Translations under genes and position numbers: made by a program
Assembly (NCBI RefSeq): GCF_000244755.1
Contig: NZ_AHOO02000014.1
Coordinates: 169,105-233,104 of the forward strand
Reading direction: 5' to 3'
Source of the DNA: Leptospira licerasiae serovar Varillal str. VAR 010
GTDB taxonomy: Bacteria; Spirochaetota; Leptospiria; Leptospirales; Leptospiraceae
Length of the DNA stretch: 64,000 nucleotides
Shown here: positions 18,833 through 29,501 of the stretch, in pieces
How positions within the stretch are numbered: position 1 is the stretch's first letter
How the letters are laid out: each line of letters opens with the position of its first letter
The notes under the pieces: generated by a model
The model's input: only the letters and a program-made list of their open reading frames with translations
The model's database searches: none
What the model was told of the DNA's origin: nothing

Positions 18833-20200
18833 TTAGGAAGAAACTTCGACGGAGTTACGAATATGATCCAAAACCCTGTAATGAATCTTATGCAAAATCC
18901 AATGTATCCAAACATTCCAATATGTAGTAGGACCGAATTTATTTACAAACCAAGTCCTCCCAATCAGAAGTGTCTCATTCTTGCCTAATGAAATGAGTTG
19001 AAAACTCCCCTTTTTAGAAGCGAAGTATCCGCCCAAATGTGTAGGCCTAAGATTTTTATAAGGACTAAGCTCTTTCATTGCATCCGGTTGGCGAACCACA
19101 TCAAACTCTAAGGAATTATTTTCGTCCCATTTGGTGATTGCTTCCACAAATACTCCGTTATTAAACTCACAGTATCGAATGGCGCCGATCCCTTTTCCTT
19201 CCACCCTTGCTCTAACCGGATAAGAGACTCCTGCATTAAAGATCAGTTCTTTTGGTTCCGGTATATCAGAAAATTCGAATAAACCTTTCCAGACCTTTTC
19301 TTTGGACGCGGAAATTTTCAGACTGGTTTCTACCATATACCAATCGGATTCCTTATCCAAATTCGCTTCCAGATAAGCGATAGAAGGAAGGACCAAGAAT
19401 AAAAAAGGTATAACAGAGGATACAAACTTGGATTTTGCCTGCAGAAGATAAGCGATCCCCCCACCTAAAAATCCCAAAAAGTAGGCCAATGGAGCCGCCA
19501 TCATAAGACAGATCGCCCCTTCCATCGCAACTATAAACGTTAAAAACCCGGCCAGAGAAATGGAACTTGCAGAGATCAATAACGCCTGCTTGAAACCTAC
19601 GAATTCCGTTCTGGAATACAAAGCAACGGAAGTGAAGCCGATTATAAAAGGTCCGCCTATGAACAAACTAGCTCCATATGTCTTTAGTATATCCGTTGAA
19701 AAAAGACTGAATAAAAGAGTGATACTCGCAGTGATGAGGATCGACCAAATGGAAACGATCAGTTTTGATTTTGGAATGAATTCTGCGGAAGACTCCGATC
19801 CTGGAGACTTGTACAAGTTCTCCGGGAGCACACATAACAGAAAGAACATGAGAAAGTTCAAAGCTGGTACAAAAAATAAAAATACCCAAAAAGGACTTAG
19901 GCCGATGCTCCTGAGCCTTTTCAAACAAAGAACGGTTCCCAAATATAAAAACGGAAGAGAGAATCCGATCAGAGTGAAATAGAAAACAAAGTCCTCGGAA
20001 GAAGGATCCAAGGTAAACAAGCCTGTCGGATTTTTTATATAATCAGCCGCCCACCATTCCCGATTAAACACGAAATAGGACAAGGATCTATCTATTCCAT
20101 ATTTGATGAAGAAAAGGATCGTCCCGGAGATAAAAAATTTTTTACGATCTATCGGGACCGATACTTTTAAGATCTCACGAAGTTGAGTAAGTATTCCCAT
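18833..20200 (-). CDS. Membrane protein with C-terminal SRPBCC domain
   Basis: Residues about 20-310 contain around eight membrane helices; the first part (KKFFISGTILFFIKYGIDRSLSYFVF ... LRSIGLSPFWVFLFFVPALNFLMFF) resembles DUF805-like membrane regions. From about residue 315 a soluble SRPBCC/polyketide-cyclase-like lipid-binding fold follows (METSLKISASKEKVWKGLFEF ... ARVEGKGIGAIRYCEFNNGVFVEAITKWDENNSLEF). Which ligand it binds is unknown. The gene starts 3 bases after the stop of the GyrI-like gene, so the two are probably one operon. Confidence 0.78.
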   Translation of the reverse strand: MGILTQLREILKVSVPIDRKKFFISGTILFFIKYGIDRSLSYFVFNREWWAADYIKNPTGLFTLDPSSEDFVFYFTLIGFSLPFLYLGTVLCLKRLRSIGLSPFWVFLFFVPALNFLMFFLLCVLPENLYKSPGSESSAEFIPKSKLIVSIWSILITASITLLFSLFSTDILKTYGASLFIGGPFIIGFTSVALYSRTEFVGFKQALLISASSISLAGFLTFIVAMEGAICLMMAAPLAYFLGFLGGGIAYLLQAKSKFVSSVIPFLFLVLPSIAYLEANLDKESDWYMVETSLKISASKEKVWKGLFEFSDIPEPKELIFNAGVSYPVRARVEGKGIGAIRYCEFNNGVFVEAITKWDENNSLEFDVVRQPDAMKELSPYKNLRPTHLGGYFASKKGSFQLISLGKNETLLIGRTWFVNKFGPTTYWNVWIHWILHKIHYRVLDHIRNSVEVSS

Positions 20201-20203
20201 GGT

Positions 20204-20776
20204 TCAATCGATCCCGGGAGAATCCAAAGGAAATAGATATTTCGTTTGTTTTTCAACAATCGGTTCGTAAATTTCCATAGAGGCTTTCCCATTCATATCG
20301 CAACCTTTTTCCAGACAGGCTTTCGTAAGTTCCGGATAAACTTTGAAAATTCCAAGAAAGATGGAAACGAAACTTTTCACAGGAAAGTCCGCAGTTAGAT
20401 ATCTTTTCTTTTCGATGATCTTGTATTTTAAAGGTAGAGAAAATCCGGAAGGAATTTCGGCTATAGGCTCGGAAAATAAAGCTCCGACTTCACATCTTAA
20501 TTTTTCCTCCGGAACGTTTTTTGGATTATCCTTATAGATCCCGAAAAGTTTATAATTTTTAAGTCCCTTTTCCGGAAATTCCTTTTGGATAGTTTCGAAA
20601 GTTTCTCCAACATTCCTGTAATTCCCTACTCTATCATGTGAAAGAACATAGAATGGCCCCAATGTTTCTTCCTTTACCTTAACGGTATCGAACGCACCCA
20701 AATAATAGAAATAACCGATCCCTGAAATAACTAAGGCAAGAATAACGCCTAAAAAGACTTTCAACTTCATCATCAA
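20204..20776 (-). CDS. Membrane-anchored GyrI-like domain protein
   Basis: One N-terminal membrane helix ([21 protein letters not shown]) is followed by a domain with GyrI/SOUL-like features: [44 protein letters not shown], and [11 protein letters not shown]. GyrI-like domains bind small molecules or proteins; the anchored form resembles TEX264-type layout. Function unknown. Start MMMK: two alternative adjacent ATGs, with CCGGAG just upstream. It is the first gene of a two-gene unit with the SRPBCC membrane protein. Confidence 0.7.
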   Translation of the reverse strand: MMMKLKVFLGVILALVISGIGYFYYLGAFDTVKVKEETLGPFYVLSHDRVGNYRNVGETFETIQKEFPEKGLKNYKLFGIYKDNPKNVPEEKLRCEVGALFSEPIAEIPSGFSLPLKYKIIEKKRYLTADFPVKSFVSIFLGIFKVYPELTKACLEKGCDMNGKASMEIYEPIVEKQTKYLFPLDSPGID

Positions 20777-20876
20777 CTCCGGAAGGGAATTCTAAACGAA
20801 GTACGATAACGAATGCAAGAAAGATTTTGATAGAATTTAGAACTGTATCAAGCTGATCTGCGACCCGGATGGAAAT

Positions 20877-22211
<1,335 letters not shown>

Positions 22212-22329
22212 GGGAGCAGGGTAAGAAAACCCCGTCGGATTTCAATTCAGAAAAAGATTCTGAAGGTTTTCCCCTTATCTTTTCCGGAAATCTTCCGATC
22301 CTAAAAGAAGCGCCGGAGGATTTTGTCTC

Positions 22330-23526
22330 ATGATCACAGCAAGAAAAACGTTTTTACCTTTCGCTCTCCCCTCGATTTCAGAAAAAGCGATCGAAGAAGT
22401 GGCGGCGGTACTGCGCTCCGGTTGGATCACCTCAGGACCAAAAGTAAAAGAATTCGAAGAAGAATTTGCCAAATACACAGGAGCAGAATTTGCCCTGGCC
22501 TTAAATTCCGCAACAGCAGGACTTCACCTTGCTTTGGAATCCATCGGACTTTGTTCCGAGGACGCAGTACTTGTTCCTGCAGTGACATTTACCGCGACCG
22601 CAGAGACAGTTTGTTACTTCGGAGCCGAGCCTATCCTTACAGACGTTGACCCGATCTTCAACCTAATGACAGAGGCTACCTTAAAGGAAACCATCGAGAA
22701 AGAATGTGTGTTCTCCAAAGGAAATCTTGTTCATAAAAAAACCGGAAAGACAGTCCGTGCAGTCATGCCGGTGCATCTTGCAGGCGCTGTCTGCGATATG
22801 GATTCCATCAATTCACTCGCGAAAGAATATCATCTTTACGTAATTGAAGATTCCGCTCATGCCTTCCCCGCAGTTCATAAGGGAGAAAGGATCGGAACTC
22901 ACGGAGATTTTACAGTATTCAGTTTTTATGCTACTAAAGGGATCACTACCGGAGAAGGCGGAATGGTCACAACTCGTCATGCACATTTTGCAGAAAGAAT
23001 GAAGCTGATGAGACTTCACGGTATCAACAGAGAAACGTACGGAAGACCGGGCTGGTATTACGAAGTAGTTTCTCCGGGATTCAAATATAATATGAGCGAT
23101 ATCGCCGCAGCTCTCGGACTTGTGCAGCTTGCAGAAGCGGAAGATCTTTGGAGAAGAAGGATCCAAATCGCCGAGATCTACCGCTCGGAATTTGCGGATC
23201 TACCCTTTTTACATCTTCCTCTTCCTGCGATCGACGGAGAACATTCTTGGCATTTATTCAGGGTAGAAGTGGATACTGTTCCAGGAAAGATCAACAGAGA
23301 CATACTTTGTAGTGAATTACAAAAACGAAATATAGGTTCCAGCCTTCACTTTATTCCTCTATACGAGCACCCTTTCTACCAAAGATTCGGATTCGAAAGA
23401 AAAGATTATCCGAATGCGGATGCAATGTATAAGAGGACTCTTTCACTTCCTCTATTTGCCGGAATGACCGACGGAGACATCGACGATGTTGTCACCGCGG
23501 TAAAAGATATTTTTACGAACCTGTAA
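22330..23526 (+). CDS. DegT/DnrJ/EryC1/StrS-family sugar aminotransferase
   Basis: PLP-dependent enzyme that transfers an amino group to a nucleotide-linked keto sugar, for surface glycans. The family core is clear: LPFALPSISEKAIEEVAAVLRSGWITSGPKVKEFE at the start (key W-I-T-S-G-P-K-V), cofactor-binding EDSAHAFPA, and the Schiff-base lysine in SFYATKGITTGEGGM near residue 203. The C-terminal WHLFRV and LHFIPLYEHPFYQ motifs match. Length 398 is usual. GGAGGATTT precedes the ATG. It stands alone here rather than in a glycan cluster, so the product sugar is unknown. Confidence 0.94.
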   Translation: MITARKTFLPFALPSISEKAIEEVAAVLRSGWITSGPKVKEFEEEFAKYTGAEFALALNSATAGLHLALESIGLCSEDAVLVPAVTFTATAETVCYFGAEPILTDVDPIFNLMTEATLKETIEKECVFSKGNLVHKKTGKTVRAVMPVHLAGAVCDMDSINSLAKEYHLYVIEDSAHAFPAVHKGERIGTHGDFTVFSFYATKGITTGEGGMVTTRHAHFAERMKLMRLHGINRETYGRPGWYYEVVSPGFKYNMSDIAAALGLVQLAEAEDLWRRRIQIAEIYRSEFADLPFLHLPLPAIDGEHSWHLFRVEVDTVPGKINRDILCSELQKRNIGSSLHFIPLYEHPFYQRFGFERKDYPNADAMYKRTLSLPLFAGMTDGDIDDVVTAVKDIFTNL

Positions 23527-23531
23527 GGATC

Positions 23532-23572
23532 GAAGAAGAATTCGGCCGGAAACAATATTCCGGCACTTCTTC
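23532..23572. terminator. Bidirectional hairpin terminator between convergent genes
   Basis: Perfect stem GCCGGAA (23545-23551) / TTCCGGC (23558-23564) with 6-base loop, extended by GAAGAAG / CTTCTTC arms outside. It sits between two convergent genes and can serve both. Confidence 0.7.
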
Positions 23573-24171
23573 TACTTAAAGAAAATATAAAACAAAAATA
23601 CCTTCACAAAAAGGACCAAAAATCCGTCTTCCAAGTCGGAAGCTTCTTCCGCTTTTTCAAAAGAAGAAAGTGCGATGATCCATTCTTCCACTTCTTCCGC
23701 AATATCAGAATCGTCGAATGCTGATAGATCTATCTTTTTGTAACCTGCTTTTGGGATCTCTACCCCGCATACCGAACATAGATCCGAAATAATATCCAAA
23801 GATTCCTCTCGGACCAATTCAGAAAATTCTCCCATTTCCTTTGTTTCGATCAAAACCGATTGTCCGAGTTCCAACACATCTTCCATCACGGATTCAGAAC
23901 CTTCTTCATCCGCTAAATCTCTCCAAGAACGTATTGCTTCCAGAAGAAGGTCCGCAAGTTCCAAAACTTTTTCGGAAGCTTCTTTTTTGTCTTCTTCGGA
24001 CAAACTCTCAGGAAGGCCTTGCAGCCAGGAAGTTTGGACCGCTTGGATGGCTCCTTCTCCGCTGCTTAAGTATCTGAGTAAAAGATAAACGAGTGCCCAA
24101 ACATTCTCCTTATGCTTTTTTTCGGAGTAAAACTTTTGGATAGATTTGAATTCTTTCAGGGCGAATGCCAT
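23572..24171 (-). CDS. Hypothetical acidic helical protein
   Basis: Not recognised. 199 residues, strongly acidic, probably mostly helical, no signal peptide. Possible metal or redox residues are DLCSVCGVEIP (a CxxC-like pair). The C-terminus ends in a hydrophobic, aromatic tail (FLVLFVKVFLFYIFFK), which might touch a membrane. The frame is clean and ends exactly beside the shared terminator, which supports a real gene. Confidence 0.65.
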   Translation of the reverse strand: MAFALKEFKSIQKFYSEKKHKENVWALVYLLLRYLSSGEGAIQAVQTSWLQGLPESLSEEDKKEASEKVLELADLLLEAIRSWRDLADEEGSESVMEDVLELGQSVLIETKEMGEFSELVREESLDIISDLCSVCGVEIPKAGYKKIDLSAFDDSDIAEEVEEWIIALSSFEKAEEASDLEDGFLVLFVKVFLFYIFFK

Positions 24172-24264
24172 ACTTCTCCTAAATTTTGCAGGGAAGCCGC
24201 TTCGACAAGCAGAATGTAAAGAATATCATTTTCAATTTGTTCGAGGATCTGGAATACTGAGTCT

Positions 24265-25080
24265 ATGCACCGTTTTCTATTAGGACTGATCCAATTAAAC
24301 AGCGGATCCGATGTGGACCTAAACTTACAAAAATGTGAGAACTTCATCCGTGAGGCGGCCGCCGAAGGTGCGAAGCTCGTCGGTCTTCCCGAAAATTTTC
24401 CTTTTTTAGGATCGGAAAAAGAGAAGTTAGAAAGGGCAAAAGAGATCAAAACAAAAACGGTGGATCTTCTCTCCGTTATTTCAAAAAAACTGAATCTAAC
24501 TATCCTGGCAGGCGGATTTCCAACCCCTGCTCCTAATGGAAAAGTTTTCAATACGTCCATTATCTTCGGACCGGACGGAAAAGAAAAATTCGAATATCAT
24601 AAAATCCATTTATTCGATACAGATCCGGGAGACGGAATTGAATATAGAGAATCCAGAACCGTGGAGTCAGGCAAAACCGTTCCGGAAATATATAAAAGTC
24701 CGGAACTTGGAAATATTTCCTCTGTGATCTGCTACGATCTTCGTTTTCCGGAATTGTTTCGGGAGATTGCAAGGAAGGATGTGGAAATGATCTTTGTTCC
24801 TTCTGCATTTACTAAGATCACGGGACAGGCTCATTGGGAAATTCTATTGAGAGCAAGGGCCATTGAAAACCAATGTTTCATATTTGCACCTGCCCAAACC
24901 GGAATCCACTTAAACGGAAGAGAGACCTACGGACATTCTATGGTAGTAGATCCTTGGGGAAATATCCTGGGCAACGCGGGAGAAGGAGAAAAATTACTCG
25001 TGACTGAAATAGATCCGGAAGAAGTGCAAAAAGTCCGCAAAAAAATACCGGCTCTAAAACACAGACAAATACATTCTTAA
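24265..25080 (+). CDS. Nitrilase-superfamily amidohydrolase (Nit1-like, possible deaminated-glutathione amidase)
   Basis: Carbon-nitrogen hydrolase with the Glu-Lys-Cys triad: Glu in LVGLPENFPF (near residue 43), Lys in YHKIHLFD (near 112), Cys in SVICYDLRFPELFRE (near 155). The extended motif DPGDGIEYRESRTVESG and overall length of 271 are like the Nit1/NitFhit branch, which repairs deaminated glutathione; other omega-amidase activities are possible. The SDR gene starts 10 bases downstream, so these two are probably co-transcribed. Confidence 0.9.
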   Translation: MHRFLLGLIQLNSGSDVDLNLQKCENFIREAAAEGAKLVGLPENFPFLGSEKEKLERAKEIKTKTVDLLSVISKKLNLTILAGGFPTPAPNGKVFNTSIIFGPDGKEKFEYHKIHLFDTDPGDGIEYRESRTVESGKTVPEIYKSPELGNISSVICYDLRFPELFREIARKDVEMIFVPSAFTKITGQAHWEILLRARAIENQCFIFAPAQTGIHLNGRETYGHSMVVDPWGNILGNAGEGEKLLVTEIDPEEVQKVRKKIPALKHRQIHS

Positions 25081-25090
25081 ATTCTAATAT

Positions 25091-25900
25091 ATGAAAACTA
25101 CCAGAAAGACTGCGATCATCACCGGAGCCGGAGGCGGCTTAGGAGAAGCGTTAGCGATAGAATTCGCCAAAAAAGATTACGATCTGGCCTTGGTGGATAT
25201 AGACTCTAAAGGACTTTCCAAAGTAAAAGAGAAAGTTAGGACCCCAAAAAACTTTGTCAGCACACATATCGCGGACGTTTCCTATCCTTCTCAAGTGGAA
25301 AAAACGGTCCGAAGTGTGGGAAAACAACATGGCAGAATAGACGTTTTAGTAAATAATGCGGGGATCTATATTGCAGCTCCATTTTCCCAATTAGATCTAA
25401 ACGATTTCAAAAAGGTAATGGATGTGAATTTTATGGGAACGGTATATTTTACTAAATATGCACTCCCTATATTAAAAAAATCGGATTCTCCCTCGGTGAT
25501 CAATATCTGTAGCGATTTCGGATTGATCGGCTTTCCGAATAAGATAGCATATTCTTCTTCCAAGGCGGCAATGAGAGGTTTTACGAATTGTTTATGGACG
25601 GAAGAAGGAGATAAAAATCTGAATGTGATGATTGTTTATCCTCCTGCGATCGATACAGGCCTTATCAAAAATGCAAAATTCTGGAAAATAGAAAAAAGGA
25701 CCTTAGAATTCGAATTTGTGCGTAAAAATTCCTTCTCTGCGGAACTAGTGGCAAAACGTATTTTAGATGGAATGGATAAAAGGAAGAAGGTCCTAAGGAT
25801 CGGATTCACTATCCGGATGATAGATATCGCCTCCAGATATTTTCCGGAGACGACACATAAAATCCTCACTAAATTGAAAAATAGATTCGATTTCGTTTAA
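25091..25900 (+). CDS. Short-chain dehydrogenase/reductase (SDR)
   Basis: Classical SDR: NAD(P)-binding TGAGGGLGEAL near the start, NNAGIYIAAPF, and active-site Tyr/Lys in YSSSKAAMRG, with the Ser in INICSDFG. 269 residues. Substrate unknown; the C-terminal extension with a basic, hydrophobic character (GFTIRMIDIASRYFPETTHK) is like membrane-associated lipid-type SDRs. Lies 10 bases after the nitrilase gene; convergent with the MBL hydrolase gene 7 bases away. Confidence 0.92.
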   Translation: MKTTRKTAIITGAGGGLGEALAIEFAKKDYDLALVDIDSKGLSKVKEKVRTPKNFVSTHIADVSYPSQVEKTVRSVGKQHGRIDVLVNNAGIYIAAPFSQLDLNDFKKVMDVNFMGTVYFTKYALPILKKSDSPSVINICSDFGLIGFPNKIAYSSSKAAMRGFTNCLWTEEGDKNLNVMIVYPPAIDTGLIKNAKFWKIEKRTLEFEFVRKNSFSAELVAKRILDGMDKRKKVLRIGFTIRMIDIASRYFPETTHKILTKLKNRFDFV

Positions 25901-25906
25901 AAGAAT

Positions 25907-26872
25907 CTATTCTATCCAATGAGGATATAAGCCCAAACGGTCTATCGCTTCCCCGTCGTGCGCTGGAACAACTTCCAAGTTCGGATAAGCCTTCAAAAGG
26001 GAATGCACTCTATAGATTTCTTTACCAACTAATTCCTGGTCCCTGTCCACAATGGATCTAAGCAATCTGGTCCTATGAGAAGGAAGTTCGAAACCTTCTT
26101 TTGCCCAAGTAATATCTCCCGTAAAAAAGAATCTTTTTCCGGACGGCAAATTTAGGAACATTCCGATATCTCCCGCGGTATGACCCTCCATCGGGACAAA
26201 TACAACGGAACCGTCTCCGAACCAATCTAGACTTTTGGAATAGTTCTCATACGGTCTGGAAGAAAAATCCAGATCCTTCCATATTATATTTTCTGAATCT
26301 AGTTGTTTTGGTAAATAGCCCTTATTTACTCCGAATTCTTGCAGATGTTTTTTGCCTTCTTCCGTGGACCAGATCCTTGCTTTAGGAAAATCTTCCACTC
26401 CGCCTGCATGATCCCAATGCAAATGAGAGAGAACGATATCTCCGATCTTTTCAGGATCTATACCGTATGTTTTTAATTGAGAAACCAAAGGATTCGGATT
26501 CTGATAGGCTACCATAGGTTTTACGTAAAATCTATGGTCCTTGTATTGTTCCTGGATCTGTGTCCCAAGGCCTGAATCGAATAAGAAGGTCCCCTTAGGA
26601 TGTTCTACGAATACGACACTATGATAGATCTGTTTTCTGTGAAATATTGGCCCGCCTTCGAATATGAATGCGGAGGATGCCTTCTTTTCTCCAGTTTTAA
26701 AGATCGTAAATTTGAGTTTGGTCATCCCGGAAGGATTTTCCAATCTCGTGTCCTTGGATAATTTTTCGAACTCTGGAACTTCTGAGACTGCTAATTTAGG
26801 AATTCCTAATGCAGTGCAGAATACTAAAAGTAAAACGGCGAGTATCGCCAAAAAAGTAATTTTAAGTTTCAT
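25907..26872 (-). CDS. Metallo-beta-lactamase-fold hydrolase, exported or membrane-anchored
   Basis: The zinc-binding motif HLHWDH in DIVLSHLHWDHAGGVEDF (near residue 149) and later EGHTAGD and VPAHDGE are as in AHL-lactonase-like MBL enzymes. A hydrophobic N-terminal segment (ITFLAILAVLLLVFCTALGIP) is either a signal or lipoprotein-type anchor. Substrate unknown; lactones, phosphodiesters or drugs are possible. It begins 2 bases after a TetR gene, so it is the likely target of that regulator. Confidence 0.88.
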   Translation of the reverse strand: MKLKITFLAILAVLLLVFCTALGIPKLAVSEVPEFEKLSKDTRLENPSGMTKLKFTIFKTGEKKASSAFIFEGGPIFHRKQIYHSVVFVEHPKGTFLFDSGLGTQIQEQYKDHRFYVKPMVAYQNPNPLVSQLKTYGIDPEKIGDIVLSHLHWDHAGGVEDFPKARIWSTEEGKKHLQEFGVNKGYLPKQLDSENIIWKDLDFSSRPYENYSKSLDWFGDGSVVFVPMEGHTAGDIGMFLNLPSGKRFFFTGDITWAKEGFELPSHRTRLLRSIVDRDQELVGKEIYRVHSLLKAYPNLEVVPAHDGEAIDRLGLYPHWIE

Positions 26873-26874
26873 AA

Positions 26875-27450
26875 TTATTTCTCCGAAACGAGAAGTTTTG
26901 CCGTTTTAGAAGCGGAGCGTATCGCGTTCGTATTTCGGCTTGTCCTGGAAATCAAAATGGCACCTTCCAATAAGGAAAGAATGCCTATCGCGAGTTCGCC
27001 GGATTTACTCTCCTCGAATCCGTTCTTCCGGAAAAACGAATCCAATATGGAGATCCAATCCTGGAAAACCGCGGCGCAGGTGGAATTTACTAAAGAAGGT
27101 TCCGAGGCTGTCTCGGAAGCTGTGGTCATGATCGGGCAACCCTTGGAAAAACCGGAAGATACAAGTCTGTATTCCAAAACAGAAAATATCCTTTGGATAC
27201 CGGCCGGAACCGATTTAGCAGAATCCAAACCCGCCTTCAATTCCTTGGCCAATTCATTGCCTGATACCAGAAGAGCTAAAGAGGCCAATTCCTCCTTTCC
27301 GCCGGGAAAATGGAAATAGATCGAACCTTTGGGGGCTTTTGCGTCACCTACGATATCGTTTAAGCCGGTTCCCGCATATCCTCCAATCTCCAAACGTTCC
27401 GCCATGGCACGGACCATCTTTTCCTTAGCGATTTCTCCCTTCTGACCCAT
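26875..27450 (-). CDS. TetR-family regulator (LmrA/YxaF-like)
   Basis: Helix-turn-helix MVRAMAERLEIGGYAGTGLNDIVGDAKAPKGSIYFHFPGGKEEL spans residues about 12-55 (key pattern GLNDIVxxAxAPKGSIYFHFPGGKEEL), typical of the LmrA/YxaF branch. The C-terminal half contains SSGFSKGCPIMTTASETASE, also typical of that branch. It is the first gene of a pair with the MBL hydrolase, whose ATG lies 2 bases after its stop. A GACCGGTC palindrome with flanking promoter-like TTGACC lies at 27476-27486. Confidence 0.9.
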   Translation of the reverse strand: MGQKGEIAKEKMVRAMAERLEIGGYAGTGLNDIVGDAKAPKGSIYFHFPGGKEELASLALLVSGNELAKELKAGLDSAKSVPAGIQRIFSVLEYRLVSSGFSKGCPIMTTASETASEPSLVNSTCAAVFQDWISILDSFFRKNGFEESKSGELAIGILSLLEGAILISRTSRNTNAIRSASKTAKLLVSEK

Positions 27451-27473
27451 AGGAGCTTTAGATCAGATAAAAA

Positions 27474-27489
27474 TAGACCGGTCAACATA
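27474..27489. promoter_or_regulatory. Palindromic operator candidate GACCGGTC upstream of TetR/MBL pair
   Basis: TAGACCGGTCAA with core GACCGGTC at 27476-27483, about 25-40 bases upstream of the TetR start on the minus strand. TTGACC on the minus strand overlaps it and could be the -35 element. Such TAGACCGGTC-type sites are common for TetR regulators. Confidence 0.55.
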
Positions 27490-27565
27490 TTTTTTAATCT
27501 ATATAAACAAATTTAAAAGGAGAAGAATAGGATCATATTGAGGAATTGGAACCTTTCCTTTTAAT

Positions 27566-29158
27566 TCAGGGCGATTTTGGGGATTTACCTTCCAGAATTC
27601 CGGCCATTTGTTCTCGGACTTCTACGATCAATTCTTCTTTGAGCTTTTGTCTGATGGCGTTGATCTTCTCCTCGAATTTCAGTTTTTCACCCATTTGGTG
27701 GTATTGGATATCTCCCAACTCTCTGAAAACATCGGTAAGCATATTCCCTTTAAACCCCAAGAAAAAGACCAACCTCCTATACCAAGGAAATGTATGAGCA
27801 AGGCAGCTATAACCCACATTTCGAAAATCTTCCGCAGCGGATTCGTCAGAAAGTAAAGGAAGCAATTTGTCTTTATTTCTGAATAACATTAATAGGAAGC
27901 TTAGACTGGTCATATTGTGAAAGGCGAACTTTTCGGATAACTCATGGAGCATATTTTTGATTAAAATTTTATCCCAGGGACAGATGAACAGTTCAGGACC
28001 TTCCGGACCGTAATATATGCAGCTCAATAAACTGGAATCGTGTTGGACTGACTTAATAACTTCGGAATCGAATGGAAGATCCCTTCCAATTGACAAAGAC
28101 ATATAACGTGATATCGCGCCTTTTCCGTTCAGCACTACTTTTTTGAGCCCATTCTCCACGCTTTTTTCTCTGGCTCCCTTCAGGAACATATCGCTTTCCA
28201 GAGATTTTTGAGTAATTACCCTAGATAAACGAAAGAAGTCGGAATAGGCGCCCTTTTTTCCTGAAAGTTGGGTCAGCTTGGCAAACTCTTCCGAATAAAT
28301 CGATTTTCGGATCAACAAAGGATCGTTGTTCAATAAGCCAGATTCGTCGGAAAGAATAGTTTCCCTTATTGAGATCAATTGTTCCGCTAATTTTGGATTT
28401 TCGGTAACTAACTTAGGAATTACCTTTTTTTCGTATAATTCCGAAACTTGATTAAATAGTATATCTGCATCCTGATCCGGAACATGAATATAACCGCAAG
28501 TAGAAGTCCTGGTAAGGATCTCTTCCTCCTGAATAAAAGAATGGATCAGCTTGTAATAATCATCCAGCAAATCCTTATGCATTAAGTTTTTATGATATAT
28601 TTTTCCTAATAACTCTTTGGCCTTATCCGTATAAGCGTATTTAAAATGAGGCGTATTACCGTCCGCCAAAGAATACAATACCTCGTTCAAAACGATCTCT
28701 CTATCCTTTTGGGATGTGATCTCGAAATTTCGGATCGTTCCGGCGGATTTTCGGGCGATTTGGAAGAATGTATCCCTAACGGTATCGGGGTTTCCCTTTT
28801 TAGAAGATTTGGCTCCTAATACATGAAGTAGTATCTCCAACTCTCCCGTGTTCTTTTTGGCGTAGATCCTTGGAACCACTAATAATAGACCTTTAGAGAT
28901 CAGTTCCGTTATCTCTTCTACAAATTTGTAATCCAATTCCGTGGTTGCGGGGTATACCGGGAGTTTGCCGGAATTTAAACCTTCGCTATTCGTATTCTCC
29001 CCCGCTATTAACAGAAGCCTTTCCATTTCGGGGCTAAAATAGGGCCTTTCATCGTTGGGATAAGAATCTTTGGATTTGATCTGTAAATATGTGGGCCTAA
29101 AAGAAGCGAACTTTCCGAACTCGGTTATTTGTTGGTTTTGTTGGTCAGGTGTACTCAT
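27566..29158 (-). CDS. Large hypothetical protein
   Basis: Not recognised. About 530 residues, soluble, without signal or membrane segment, and without cysteine clusters or known catalytic motifs that I can see. Scattered aromatic-rich stretches occur (PDQDADILFNQV; CIYYGPEGPELFICPWDKIL; FPWYRRLVFFLGFKGNML), and the C-terminus is a charged helix (EEKINAIRQKLKEELIVEVREQ). The frame remains open to a TTG at 29191, but ATG at 29158 (MSTPDQQNQQ) is more likely; ribosome sites are weak for both. It is flanked by a 310-base AT-rich region without genes. Confidence 0.6.
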   Translation of the reverse strand: MSTPDQQNQQITEFGKFASFRPTYLQIKSKDSYPNDERPYFSPEMERLLLIAGENTNSEGLNSGKLPVYPATTELDYKFVEEITELISKGLLLVVPRIYAKKNTGELEILLHVLGAKSSKKGNPDTVRDTFFQIARKSAGTIRNFEITSQKDREIVLNEVLYSLADGNTPHFKYAYTDKAKELLGKIYHKNLMHKDLLDDYYKLIHSFIQEEEILTRTSTCGYIHVPDQDADILFNQVSELYEKKVIPKLVTENPKLAEQLISIRETILSDESGLLNNDPLLIRKSIYSEEFAKLTQLSGKKGAYSDFFRLSRVITQKSLESDMFLKGAREKSVENGLKKVVLNGKGAISRYMSLSIGRDLPFDSEVIKSVQHDSSLLSCIYYGPEGPELFICPWDKILIKNMLHELSEKFAFHNMTSLSFLLMLFRNKDKLLPLLSDESAAEDFRNVGYSCLAHTFPWYRRLVFFLGFKGNMLTDVFRELGDIQYHQMGEKLKFEEKINAIRQKLKEELIVEVREQMAGILEGKSPKSP

Positions 29159-29191
29159 CGCTACCATTTGAACATCCCGAAAAGAAATCAA

Positions 29192-29501
29192 TAAATTTCT
29201 TCCTAAAACAAGAAGACGGAAATAACGCAGAAATTATTCGGAATTTTAATATAGTATAATAAATTAACATTCCATTATTGTAAGTAAAATTTTATAAGCG
29301 TTCCAAAATTAGTTCCAACGCCTTATTTTTAACCGAAAAATATGTCTTATTACATTTTTTGAATAGATATAGTATACTTCTTGAAATTGAAAATATAAGG
29401 AGCGTTCGTTTTAAAACTTTATGTATCGACTTGTCAAAATTCCTACAAAATTTTAGCAGGAATCTGCTTGCTATACATCCATCCGGTTCCAAGATCTCCG
29501 C
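29192..29501. other. AT-rich intergenic region with no gene seen
   Basis: Very AT-rich on both strands, divergent promoters expected for the large unknown gene (left) and ppa (right). TTGTCA near 29430 and TATACA near 29472 are loose promoter-like hexamers but not well spaced. I see no strong palindromes or small genes. Confidence 0.4.
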
